A DNA stretch of 23,267 nucleotides from IMG/VR virus record IMGVR_UViG_3300017971_007926, positions 1-23,267 of that record; one strand, 5' to 3'. This stretch comes from a virus. The notes beneath the pieces were generated by a model. That model was not told where the DNA came from. It saw nothing but the letters and a program-made list of their open reading frames with translations, and did not search any database. Of the stretch, positions 17,293 to 23,112 are shown one piece after another. The position numbers and the translations under genes were made by a program. The first letter of the stretch is position 1. Every line of letters starts with the position of its first letter.

Positions 17293-17682
17293 TTATTCCC
17301 CCAGCTCGAAGTGATAGATATCGAAATCGCCAGGATCTACTTTATCGTCAGCATTCCAATCTCCCCCCCAGCGGAGCTTTAGTATCTTTGCGATTTTGCC
17401 CAGGATCTCGTACTCCGACCCGCGCTGCCAGATGAGTTTTCCATCTTTATAGATGCAGAAGTCGATGGCTTCCCAGATCTGATGCTTCGAGATCTTCGTC
17501 ACGCCGTCACAATTTGTTACCGGCTTGCGATCGAGCTCCTTGGTGCGGCCGATGGCATAGAGCTCCTTCTGCTCATCCCGGGTTCTGTGAAAGCATGTGG
17601 GCAGCAATTGGATCCTGCGAAGGCGGGCAAAAAAGACGAGTAAGGCGATCTTGTAAAAGAATATAACTCTACGTAGGGTCAT
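17293..17682 (-). CDS. Endolysin, M15-family peptidase
   Basis: A 129-residue peptidase of the M15 group (T5 endolysin / D-Ala-D-Ala carboxypeptidase-like), expected to cut peptidoglycan cross-link peptides. 'CFHRTRDEQKELYAIGRT' at 30-47 is the family's N-terminal signature. Zinc ligands are His 67 and Asp 74 in 'SKHQIWEAID' and His 124 in 'DIYHFEL', with Asp 121 in the catalytic D-x-x-H position, and 'RWGGDWN' at 104-110 is conserved. The Gly normally found three residues after the first His is Trp 70 here. No signal peptide, so it needs a holin. ATG 17682 has no good SD and lies just below the repeat-bearing gap. Confidence 0.85.
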   Translation of the reverse strand: MTLRRVIFFYKIALLVFFARLRRIQLLPTCFHRTRDEQKELYAIGRTKELDRKPVTNCDGVTKISKHQIWEAIDFCIYKDGKLIWQRGSEYEILGKIAKILKLRWGGDWNADDKVDPGDFDIYHFELGE

Positions 17683-17718
17683 TACATGGAATAATATAAG
17701 GGGTGGTTTTTAGCAGTT

Positions 17719-17752
17719 TCAGGTTAAGCGATGATTTTGGTCAGGTTAAGCG
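17719..17752. repeat. Two 12-bp direct repeats, 22 bp apart
   Basis: TCAGGTTAAGCG occurs exactly at 17719-17730 and again at 17741-17752, start to start 22 bp, about two turns of the DNA helix. Such phasing is typical for binding of two copies of a protein on the same DNA face. No other copy was noticed in the window. Confidence 0.8.
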
Positions 17753-17765
17753 TACCCTGGGTACG
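17751..17765. repeat. 15-bp perfect palindrome
   Basis: CGTACCC T GGGTACG: seven-base arms around one central base, sharing its first two bases with the second direct repeat. The one-base centre and the lack of a U-run on either side make an operator-like DNA site more likely than a terminator. Confidence 0.7.
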
Positions 17766-17784
17766 GCTGAAGTGAATAAATTAG

Positions 17785-18093
17785 CTATTGACATTTATTT
17801 TTCTGTATGGCAGAAAATCCGCGAATACCATGTTTTTTACACCAGATTTCAACGCTACATTCGCTTGATAGCTCATATTCTTCTTTCAAGTCTTTTAGAA
17901 TGGCTGTATCTTCCTCGGTTATTTCATCAAGTGTTATTCGAATTAATTTAGTGTCTTTGGCACCCAAGGCAACGAGATGAAAATCGCCCCCATGGGATAT
18001 GATGATTTTATATTTAAAGGGAGGAGAACTTAGATATTTAACGGCACTCTCCACTGCCCTTTTTTTCCGTTGCTTGATTATTGTTTTTGACAT
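17785..18093 (-). CDS. Unknown protein resembling the N-terminal half of the next gene
   Basis: A 102-residue protein overlapping the GIY-YIG gene by 16 bases. I do not recognise a named family. 'SHGGDFHLVALG' followed by 'KLIRITLDEI' recalls the beta-strand core of PD-(D/E)XK nuclease-like folds, but no complete active site is visible. Residues 36-95 align by eye with residues 31-95 of the upstream GIY-YIG protein, sharing F-x-(L/M)-(V/I)-A, I-x-(L/V)-x-EI and EIW positions. The local DNA is AT-richer than its neighbours and contains no GATC. Confidence 0.6.
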   Translation of the reverse strand: MSKTIIKQRKKRAVESAVKYLSSPPFKYKIIISHGGDFHLVALGAKDTKLIRITLDEITEEDTAILKDLKEEYELSSECSVEIWCKKHGIRGFSAIQKNKCQ

Positions 18094-18740
18094 TGGCTTT
18101 CAATATATCTCTTTAGTTCACCTCGATATTGAAACCACTCTCCCTCTATTCGATATTTTGCAAATCTTTTGTGGAGGCTCAATTCGAGTTGATAGGGAAC
18201 CTTACTTTTTATTGCCCCCAAGAAATTTAAATCAGGGCCAAGGGTCTGATAAATTTTTAGGCGTTCAGGTAAATTAGTCGTTTTCCCGATTTTAACAATA
18301 TTGCTATGAGGAGAATAGATGAAATAGACACATCCAGTTTTGCGATCAATGCGGCCGCGAGAAACCGCCGCCATCTGATCAGATTTTCCGCGCGGAATTA
18401 ATTTGGCAGAGAATATTTCCCCGTCTCGACCGCACCAGTTCTTTCCATCATAAACATATGAAGTGAATTGTTTGCATCGTTCATCCGCCAGCCAAATTTC
18501 TTTTGTTGCTTCGCCATACTCAAATTTAATTGCTGGCCATTTTTCTAGCTTCGCCATTTGCCATTTCACTAGATCTTTATCAATTTCAGAAACAATTACG
18601 ATGATAAAGCGAATATCTAATCTCTGTGCCGCAATCATACAAAAAGACATTTCATCAATATCATATGCAACCATTTTCAATAGTTTTTTTGCATTTTCTT
18701 TGGCTCGTAGAAGCCGTTTTTCAGTAAATGATTTATTCAT
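18078..18740 (-). CDS. GIY-YIG (T5orf172-type) nuclease-like protein
   Basis: A 220-residue protein with two parts. Residues 135-205 form a GIY-YIG-related domain of the T5orf172/Mug113 kind: 'CVYFIYSP' at 137, 'VKIGKTTNLPERL' at 149-161 with the key Arg 160, Glu 187 and His 190 in 'ELSLHKRF', and 'EGEWF' at 199. Such domains may cut DNA or only bind it. Residues 1-130 are a separate domain that resembles the next, 102-residue protein. ATG 18740 lacks a good ribosome binding site. AT-richer DNA suggests a recent arrival in the phage. Confidence 0.8.
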   Translation of the reverse strand: MNKSFTEKRLLRAKENAKKLLKMVAYDIDEMSFCMIAAQRLDIRFIIVIVSEIDKDLVKWQMAKLEKWPAIKFEYGEATKEIWLADERCKQFTSYVYDGKNWCGRDGEIFSAKLIPRGKSDQMAAVSRGRIDRKTGCVYFIYSPHSNIVKIGKTTNLPERLKIYQTLGPDLNFLGAIKSKVPYQLELSLHKRFAKYRIEGEWFQYRGELKRYIESQCQKQ

Positions 18741-18794
18741 ATCAATACCGTAGCTTGTTTTTCTTCTTTGATCCAGATCTCAGATCCTCTTCGC

Positions 18795-19175
18795 TCAAAC
18801 ATCTCTCACCACGATCTCGGTTCTCGGATTATCCCGGTCGATCTCTTGATAATATTCGGCGTCGAGATATTCCGGGCTATCCTTCCAGATGATCCCCATC
18901 TCCTCCAGGGCATCCCGCAGCATCTTGAAGCCCTGGATCAGGTTATCATCGTCTAGGAGGCGCTTTCGAAAGGATCGAAATTCCACTCGCCGCTTCTTTT
19001 GAAAAGTGCATTTAAATTCTATCCGATCTAGCTCGTTGATCTTCAGCTCCCACAGAAAGCCTTCTTTCTCACTTTTTATACGCTTCCAATTCCGGCTCCG
19101 GTCCCATTGCCGGGTTTGATTGCCGGAGGGAGTGACAAGGGGAAGAGTGAAGCGGAAAGATCTAAACTTGACCAA
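18795..19175 (-). CDS. RusA-like Holliday junction resolvase
   Basis: A 126-residue RusA-family endonuclease that would cut four-way DNA junctions during recombination or before packaging. The active-site region 'LLDDDNLIQGFKMLRDALEE' (residues 73-92) has the clustered Asp 75-77, conserved Asn 78, Lys 84 and Asp 88, followed by 'GIIWKDSPEYL', matching the family's D-x-DN...K...D...G-I-x-D-D pattern. The start is TTG at 19175, six bases after AGGA and overlapping the upstream gene by 14 bases. Length matches the family. Confidence 0.85.
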   Translation of the reverse strand: MVKFRSFRFTLPLVTPSGNQTRQWDRSRNWKRIKSEKEGFLWELKINELDRIEFKCTFQKKRRVEFRSFRKRLLDDDNLIQGFKMLRDALEEMGIIWKDSPEYLDAEYYQEIDRDNPRTEIVVRDV

Positions 19176-19383
19176 TTGTTTTCCTAGTTTCTGCTACGAT
19201 GTCTCGAGCCTCTTCTACTTCTGTAAGACGTTCTGACAATGTGTTGATTTCAGCTTTCAGCTTCTTGATCTTTTTATGCCGCGCTTCGATATCGGCATTG
19301 ATCATCGTGACATCGGTCTCCAGGACATTAAAAACCTTGTCTTCTGGGCCGTAAAGATTCGGTTGTGCTCCTTTTTTTGCCAT
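19162..19383 (-). CDS. Small coiled-coil protein, unknown
   Basis: A 73-residue protein with ATG 19383 and AAGGAG six bases upstream. After a short 'NLYGPEDKVFNVLETDV' opening it is one long heptad-like helix ('KKLKAEINTLSERLTEVEEARD'-like, about residues 30-65). It overlaps the resolvase start by 14 bases, suggesting coupled translation. No family recognised; a DNA-associated or partner role with the resolvase is possible but only from position. Confidence 0.6.
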   Translation of the reverse strand: MAKKGAQPNLYGPEDKVFNVLETDVTMINADIEARHKKIKKLKAEINTLSERLTEVEEARDIVAETRKTIGQV

Positions 19384-19410
19384 ATTAAGCTCCTTTTCCC
19401 CTATCCCTCC

Positions 19411-19424
19411 CGCCCCGAAGGGCG
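19411..19424 (-). other. UUCG-type RNA hairpin between genes
   Basis: On the coding strand CGCCC-TTCG-GGGCG gives a five-pair GC-rich stem closed by a C(UUCG)G tetraloop, one of the most stable small RNA hairpins. It sits in the 52-bp gap after the holin-like gene. No U-run follows, so a terminator is unlikely; it may set mRNA stability or expression ratio. Confidence 0.6.
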
Positions 19425-19435
19425 TCCGGTTTAGA

Positions 19436-19699
19436 TCAGGCGGGCCGCAATTTGGTCGGCACCTTCAATAGTTGATAGCCCATATTCGATCCCGCGAAAA
19501 CCTGAACTGCGATGGTCAGGAATTCCACGACATTGAACGCCTTGCCCTGCTTCAAAAAATCGAAGCCGACAACGCCGAGCGTCACAACCGCCGTCAGCAC
19601 CACGGCAATCCAGCCTTTGATCTGCAGGCCGGACAGCACCTTGACCTTTATGAATTCGGTCACGGCTGCTACCAAGGCGATCATTTCAACTATAGTCAT
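19436..19699 (-). CDS. Holin-like small membrane protein
   Basis: An 87-residue protein with an ideal ribosome binding site (AAAGGAGG). Three hydrophobic segments are seen: about 3-18, 27-47 ('IKGWIAVVLTAVVTLGVVGF') and 57-76 ('VEFLTIAVQVFAGSNMGYQL'), with a short basic C-terminus ('KVPTKLRPA'). Size, three helices and the nearness of a hydrolase-like gene and lipoproteins fit a phage holin that opens the inner membrane for endolysin. It could be another small membrane protein; the call is structural, not by motif. Confidence 0.65.
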   Translation of the reverse strand: MTIVEMIALVAAVTEFIKVKVLSGLQIKGWIAVVLTAVVTLGVVGFDFLKQGKAFNVVEFLTIAVQVFAGSNMGYQLLKVPTKLRPA

Positions 19700-19711
19700 G
19701 TTGGCCTCCTT

Positions 19712-19903
19712 TCAGTCTTCGTCTTCATCGCTAAATATGTGATGGCCCCACAATTCGCGGGGCGTGCGATCTTCTGGTCGGTCGCCATCTTTCACAATGA
19801 TCGAGGCGGGATTTTGTTTTTTCTCTTTTTCCTCATCATTTTGGGGATAACAACTTTTCAGAAGTTCTAATTCTTTCCAGGGTTCGTATTTTTTAATCGT
19901 CAT
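19712..19903 (-). CDS. Small acidic protein, unknown
   Basis: A 63-residue protein starting at ATG 19903 (AGGA six bases upstream) and overlapping the preceding lipoprotein gene by 11 bases. It is highly charged, with 'NDEEKEKKQ', a 'RPEDRTPRELWGHHIF' stretch and an acidic SDEDED end. No signal, membrane helix or motif. Function unknown. Confidence 0.55.
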   Translation of the reverse strand: MTIKKYEPWKELELLKSCYPQNDEEKEKKQNPASIIVKDGDRPEDRTPRELWGHHIFSDEDED

Positions 19904-20042
19904 CTGAAATCCTATGTATGCCCATGCTCACGGTCCGCCGCGGCTTTTCATCCAGATAGCCGTCGGGATCGCAGATCGTCGGCTGCTTCTTGCAGCCAAA
20001 TATCACCATGAGAACAATTCCCAGAATAAGCCTTTTAATCAT
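19893..20042 (-). CDS. Tiny lipoprotein-like protein A
   Basis: A 49-residue product read from ATG 20042 to TAA 19893. It has a classic lipoprotein signal: 'MIKRLILGIVLMVIFGC', with the lipobox Cys at residue 17. The mature peptide is only 33 residues and ends 'PRRTVSMGIHRISDDD'. The motif RRTVSM-x-I is shared with the gene just upstream. GGGGAAAG precedes the start. Located between the hydrolase-like gene and the holin-like gene; a lysis or envelope role is plausible but not shown. Confidence 0.65.
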   Translation of the reverse strand: MIKRLILGIVLMVIFGCKKQPTICDPDGYLDEKPRRTVSMGIHRISDDD

Positions 20043-20088
20043 TTTGGCTTTCCCCGATTATTTCCATGCTTACTGTCCGCCGCGCCTT
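19922..20088. repeat. Imperfect 25-bp direct repeat in the paired lipoprotein genes
   Basis: Copy one at 19922-19946 and copy two at 20064-20088 match at 22 of 25 positions. They encode the RRTVSM ends of the two small proteins in the same frame. The coordinates span both copies; only the ends match. Confidence 0.75.
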
Positions 20089-20214
20089 CCATTCTGCCGT
20101 CCGCTTGCTTATCCGCTCCGCGCAGCTTGAAACGAATAGCATCAGGCACCAAACGAAGACAATGCAGAGCATGACGGCGATCAGACATTTGCTCCATCTA
20201 TCAAGCATTTGCAT
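20035..20214 (-). CDS. Tiny membrane/lipoprotein-like protein B
   Basis: A 59-residue product from ATG 20214, seven bases after a perfect AAAGGAGG, overlapping protein A's start by 8 bases. A long hydrophobic segment at 10-30 ends with FVSSC, which could be a lipobox (Cys 31) or part of a plain membrane anchor. The end, 'EWKARRTVSMEIIGESQND', shares RRTVSM-x-I with protein A, and the coding DNA shows a 22/25 match there, so the two genes seem to be duplicates. Confidence 0.68.
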   Translation of the reverse strand: MQMLDRWSKCLIAVMLCIVFVWCLMLFVSSCAERISKRTAEWKARRTVSMEIIGESQND

Positions 20215-20227
20215 CGAATAGCCTCCT

Positions 20228-21535
20228 TTAAACTCTCGCTTTATTGAGATATGCCAGGCGTTCGAGCGTAGAGTCGAAATCATTCCACTCGATATAGGCG
20301 TTGTGAGGATCGTCAGGCGTCCGCCGCCACGGAGCCATGGGAAGATCCTCGATGATATCTTTAGGCCAGAGACCCCATATTGCCTCTCCCAGGTGTTGCA
20401 GCTCGGGGCCGGTGGTATCGCGCCAGGCTTTACCATCGGGCTTGTTTTCATGAAGCACGTATTTGGTCCCGGATCCATGGACAGATCCATCGGAGCTCCA
20501 GCGGCGATAGGCCCAGCGCCACATCGTACCGGTGGCCCATCCGTACCACGTACGCGAGTGTCCAGGCTCTACGGGATTATCGAGGTTTTCGGCAATGCCG
20601 AAGCCATGGATTGCGATAGCGTGGTGGTGATCATTCCGGGCATACTTATCGTTTCCTACCCATATTCCGTCAGGATCCTGATGGCGCTCGACGAGTTCCG
20701 CCGGCACATAGTCAGAATGGGATGAATCAAGCAGGACCTTCTCAAGCTCGAGGCCGGTTGCGCCGAACCACTGCTCATGAGCTTTGGCCAGGATCCTGCC
20801 GAAATCGTGATCCCCATGGTGTCCGATTTCATTCGAAAGGCTTACCTCGATGTCCTTTTCGGTATAGAATCTTCGTAGGATCGCCATGAGCCGATAGATA
20901 TGGTCCTGTTGATATGGGAGAATAGCCGGATTGAATAGATCGCTGTATGGCCAGCTCCTTGATTTCTGAGCGATATCAGAGTCATCGTACATGTATTCAC
21001 AATAGTCACCTGGGAAATAATTCGGGATGAGGAGAAACTTTGCTTCAGCTCCGGCCTGGATGAAGCCTGTAACAAGATCATAGTATTCCTCGTTTGGCTC
21101 ACGCATCCTCCATATCCCGCTGACTCGCTTGAATGGGGTGATCTTTTGGTATTGTTTATAGATCTCAGCCGTGCTTCTCGGTTCGAGATCTACAGTGAAA
21201 AATACCGCTCGATCAGTCCCGGTTTTAATCCGGATATTTTGAAGCAAAATTACTAGATCTACATAGCTTAATCGGCCGATAGCGAAATCCATGAACAAGG
21301 AATAAAGCGCCAGCTGTGACCGATAGACTTTTTTCAGATCTAGCGGATCCGGTTTAAAATTAGGGTTATCTGGATCATTGACTTCCTTCATGATGAGATC
21401 CCACATTCTGCCGGCTTCCTTGCCGGTCTCGCCGGCGATCATCTGTTCTCGAGTCCGTCCCGCTTCTCTCTCAATGACATACTTGTAACTGGCATCAATA
21501 AATTTGCCCTTAAATCTTTCTTTCAAATCATTCAT
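20228..21535 (-). CDS. TIM-barrel-like putative glycoside hydrolase
   Basis: A 435-residue protein, ATG 21535 with AAGGA seven bases upstream, that I cannot place in a named family. Residues 108-420 show a regular series of strand-ends as in a beta/alpha barrel: 'AVFFTVDLEP' (110), 'AKFLLIPNYF' (165), 'IEVSLSNEIGHHGDHD' (229), 'EKVLLDSSHSD' (265), 'HHAIAIHGFG' (304) and 'TKYVLHENKP' (357). An Asn-Glu pair at 235/236 after the fourth strand and Glu 363 near a later strand imitate the acid/base and nucleophile of clan GH-A. Helices fill the N-terminal 100 residues. No signal peptide. Position before lipoproteins and a holin-like gene would fit a cell-wall hydrolase. Fold and role are inferences. 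Confidence 0.6.
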   Translation of the reverse strand: MNDLKERFKGKFIDASYKYVIEREAGRTREQMIAGETGKEAGRMWDLIMKEVNDPDNPNFKPDPLDLKKVYRSQLALYSLFMDFAIGRLSYVDLVILLQNIRIKTGTDRAVFFTVDLEPRSTAEIYKQYQKITPFKRVSGIWRMREPNEEYYDLVTGFIQAGAEAKFLLIPNYFPGDYCEYMYDDSDIAQKSRSWPYSDLFNPAILPYQQDHIYRLMAILRRFYTEKDIEVSLSNEIGHHGDHDFGRILAKAHEQWFGATGLELEKVLLDSSHSDYVPAELVERHQDPDGIWVGNDKYARNDHHHAIAIHGFGIAENLDNPVEPGHSRTWYGWATGTMWRWAYRRWSSDGSVHGSGTKYVLHENKPDGKAWRDTTGPELQHLGEAIWGLWPKDIIEDLPMAPWRRTPDDPHNAYIEWNDFDSTLERLAYLNKARV

Positions 21536-21686
21536 GGTCTTTTCCTTCTGTTTCTTGTAAAAGGCGATTGATTTCTTCCCGAAAGGATTTCACCTCAGAG
21601 ATCATGTCGTCATCGCCGTCGTGGTAGTCTATGAGATCATCACAGAATTGCTCTAAGGTTTGCCTGAGCCCGATATATTTAGCCAT
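21528..21686 (-). CDS. Small acidic protein, unknown
   Basis: A 52-residue product from ATG 21686 to TGA 21528, too short for routine calling but tightly packed: 8-bp overlaps with the genes on both sides and a GGAAGAGAG binding site. It is a predicted helical hairpin with a central acidic 'DYHDGDDDMIS' turn. No family recognised. Confidence 0.58.
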   Translation of the reverse strand: MAKYIGLRQTLEQFCDDLIDYHDGDDDMISEVKSFREEINRLLQETEGKDHE

Positions 21687-21954
21687 TTGTACTCTCTTCC
21701 TTTATGGGATATGGAAATCGGAGATGGACCGAATAACTATCTCCAAACCGGGTTAATAAAACATTTTCAGAAGCCAGCCGGATATGAGCATGAGACACTT
21801 TTCCGTGTCCGCAACAGCTTGCTAGGGTTTCAATGCCATAGTCGTTAAGGATCTGGATAAGTGAGGCTATGCAAGAATCCACCTTGATCACGGTCCGTCC
21901 GCTCGGGCCCGGACGCCTTACCCTGATCTCAATATCAGCTCCCCATTTGCACAT
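21679..21954 (-). CDS. Conserved phage protein with CCGHG motif
   Basis: A 91-residue protein. ATG 21954 is chosen because it overlaps the prior stop as TGATG and matches the usual 'MC-WG' opening; a GTG three bases earlier is also possible. Landmarks 'KVDSCIASLIQILNDYGIETLASCCGHGK' (theme at residues 25-52) and the opening 'MCKWGADIEIRV' are those of a small family I know from actinobacteriophages and other phages, annotated as unknown. Cys and His residues in CCGHG may bind a metal. Biochemical role unknown. Confidence 0.75.
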   Translation of the reverse strand: MCKWGADIEIRVRRPGPSGRTVIKVDSCIASLIQILNDYGIETLASCCGHGKVSHAHIRLASENVLLTRFGDSYSVHLRFPYPIKEESTNG

Positions 21955-22124
21955 CACCCCTCCGTCACTACAGGTCCGCAGGCTTCCACGCTAGAATTCC
22001 CTCCGCCTGTATCCCGATCTACCAAGTGATATGTCATGCCATCCTCATGGTCGTACCAGATATCAAAGTTTTGCTCTTCGCTATTTTCGCCACATTTATG
22101 GCATATATATTTAGGCTCCTTCAT
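21954..22124 (-). CDS. Small zinc-ribbon-like protein
   Basis: A 56-residue product from ATG 22124 (ATGA overlap with the HTH gene) to TGA 21954. 'YICHKCGENS' at residues 6-15 gives one CxxC pair; a lone Cys lies at 49, so a complete four-ligand site is not evident. The rest is acidic and loop-like. Possibly a metal-binding adapter; function unknown. Confidence 0.6.
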   Translation of the reverse strand: MKEPKYICHKCGENSEEQNFDIWYDHEDGMTYHLVDRDTGGGNSSVEACGPVVTEG

Positions 22125-22480
22125 CCTCCAGCTCCACCTTCAGCCTCCTCTTTCGCCTTTCTAGATATCTTTTCTCCATTCCTGATTAAATATTCTAAGA
22201 TTGCAATCCTGACCATCCGTAATAACGCTATATTTTTTCGCTCACAATATCGCCGCACGGCGCTATAAAGCATATCTCCGAGCTGATCTTTAAGATTGAA
22301 TTTTGATGGCCCAACTATAAAAGACGCTCTATTGCGCCGAAGATAAATCCCTGTCCGTTTTTGTGCATGATAGATCGAACTTCTGTAGAGATTATATTTT
22401 TTCGCCATTTCTAATACTGTGAGCCCTTGCTTCTTCGCTTCTTCCAGCAAGGTATCGCTGATAACTATTCTTCTTGTCAT
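22121..22480 (-). CDS. Helix-turn-helix DNA-binding protein
   Basis: A 119-residue basic protein. Residues 12-46 read as a helix-turn-helix: 'LEEAKKQGLTVLEMAKKYN' then 'LYRSSIYHAQKRTGI', the second helix being the likely DNA reader. A second helical block (62-100, 'LKDQLGDMLYSAVRRYCERK') could mediate dimerisation. ATG 22480 has a weak ribosome binding site. It may regulate the operon or act in DNA metabolism; targets are unknown. Confidence 0.68.
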   Translation of the reverse strand: MTRRIVISDTLLEEAKKQGLTVLEMAKKYNLYRSSIYHAQKRTGIYLRRNRASFIVGPSKFNLKDQLGDMLYSAVRRYCERKNIALLRMVRIAILEYLIRNGEKISRKAKEEAEGGAGG

Positions 22481-22483
22481 CGC

Positions 22484-22759
22484 TTATTTATTTTGCGGCC
22501 GCGATGGATCCCTTTTGTTTTCCTCTTTGGGCTCGCGGTTCTGCTTGAGGGTATTTTCTTTGAAGGTCTCAAGAGTCTTGACTTTCTTCCGCAGCCAATG
22601 AATGAGCCAGACAAAAAAAGCGGCGCCAGCGACATAGCCTACATCGTAGGCGGAATCGCCGGACCCTGTTTTTGTGTGCTCAATTAAGGTCGTGACGGCA
22701 CCGAAAAGGCCTATCCAAAGAAACACCAGCCAAATAGTGATTACATGGGATGGTTTCAT
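22484..22759 (-). CDS. Two-helix membrane protein, unknown
   Basis: A 91-residue protein with AAGGAGG four bases before ATG 22759. Hydrophobic helices at about 6-26 ('VITIWLVFLWIGLFGAVTTL') and 40-57 ('VGYVAGAAFFVWLIHWL'), then a basic, hydrophilic tail rich in Lys, Glu and Arg to the end. By charge, both termini lie in the cytoplasm. Could be a superinfection or envelope protein or an anti-holin; no family recognised. Confidence 0.65.
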   Translation of the reverse strand: MKPSHVITIWLVFLWIGLFGAVTTLIEHTKTGSGDSAYDVGYVAGAAFFVWLIHWLRKKVKTLETFKENTLKQNREPKEENKRDPSRPQNK

Positions 22760-22781
22760 TTTTCCTCCTTATCCTCGGCCC

Positions 22782-22988
22782 TTATCTCCATGTCCGCTCT
22801 ACCTTCTCAATAATCCAGGCATCAAAGCCGCGATCTGAGAATGTTCCGCCAGGGCCGCCTAATTTTCGCCTGGCTGCCAAGACGGCCGCATCCTCATTTT
22901 GGGCATAAACATCAACATAGCCGTCATATCGCTCCCAAAATCCTGGTTTTGACCGCATCCAAACTCGGTAGCTTTTTGCTTCATCCAT
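22782..22988 (-). CDS. Small unknown protein
   Basis: A 68-residue protein with GAGGAG seven bases before ATG 22988 and an 8-bp overlap with the gene upstream. 'SYRVWMRSKPG' and 'YDGYVDVYAQNEDAAVLAARRKL' suggest a beta-beta-alpha fold of the kind seen in many tiny phage proteins, followed by 'GFDAWIIEKVER'. Function unknown. Confidence 0.62.
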   Translation of the reverse strand: MDEAKSYRVWMRSKPGFWERYDGYVDVYAQNEDAAVLAARRKLGGPGGTFSDRGFDAWIIEKVERTWR

Positions 22989-23112
22989 CGGCTTGCTCCT
23001 CGGCCTCCATCCTCAGCCAGTCCTCCGGGGCCAGATCGGCCAGGAGAGGATAGCCGCTTTCCTCATTCATCCGGAGCAGATCCTCTGGGCAGGGATCATA
23101 TTGGTAGATCAT
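22981..23112 (-). CDS. Tiny acidic protein, unknown
   Basis: A 43-residue product from ATG 23112 to TGA 22981 with a strong GAGGAGG ribosome binding site and overlaps with both neighbours. It contains a duplicated look, 'CPEDLLRMNEES' and 'APEDWLRMEAEE', two 12-residue repeats with P-E-D-x-L-R-M. Possibly an interaction peptide; function unknown. Confidence 0.6.
   Translation of the reverse strand: MIYQYDPCPEDLLRMNEESGYPLLADLAPEDWLRMEAEEQADG

Larger units (their letters stand above)
17683..17784 (-). promoter_or_regulatory. Repeat-bearing intergenic region upstream of the endolysin/packaging operon
   Basis: The longest non-coding gap in the window, about 102 bp. On the minus strand it holds two CGCTTAACCTGA repeats, an overlapping 15-bp palindrome, and a candidate -10 TATATT at 17693-17698 with a poor -35 CTGAAA eighteen bases upstream, which lies at the edge of the nearer repeat. 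A late promoter with operator sites is one reading; a terminase recognition region is another, as the small terminase gene is 1.1 kb away. If the -10 is real, the leader of the endolysin mRNA would be nearly absent. Confidence 0.45.

Noticed and set aside
17751-17765. Palindrome as a terminator
   Set aside because: The centre is too short for a good RNA loop and no U-run follows on either strand.
17788-17816. TTGACA on the plus strand as a promoter
   Set aside because: No -10 at 16 to 18 bases and no plus-strand gene downstream.
20035-20490. Longer 151-residue frame across the hydrolase-like gene end
   Set aside because: Its first 92 residues are the shadow of the hydrolase-like gene; ATG 20214 has AAAGGAGG.
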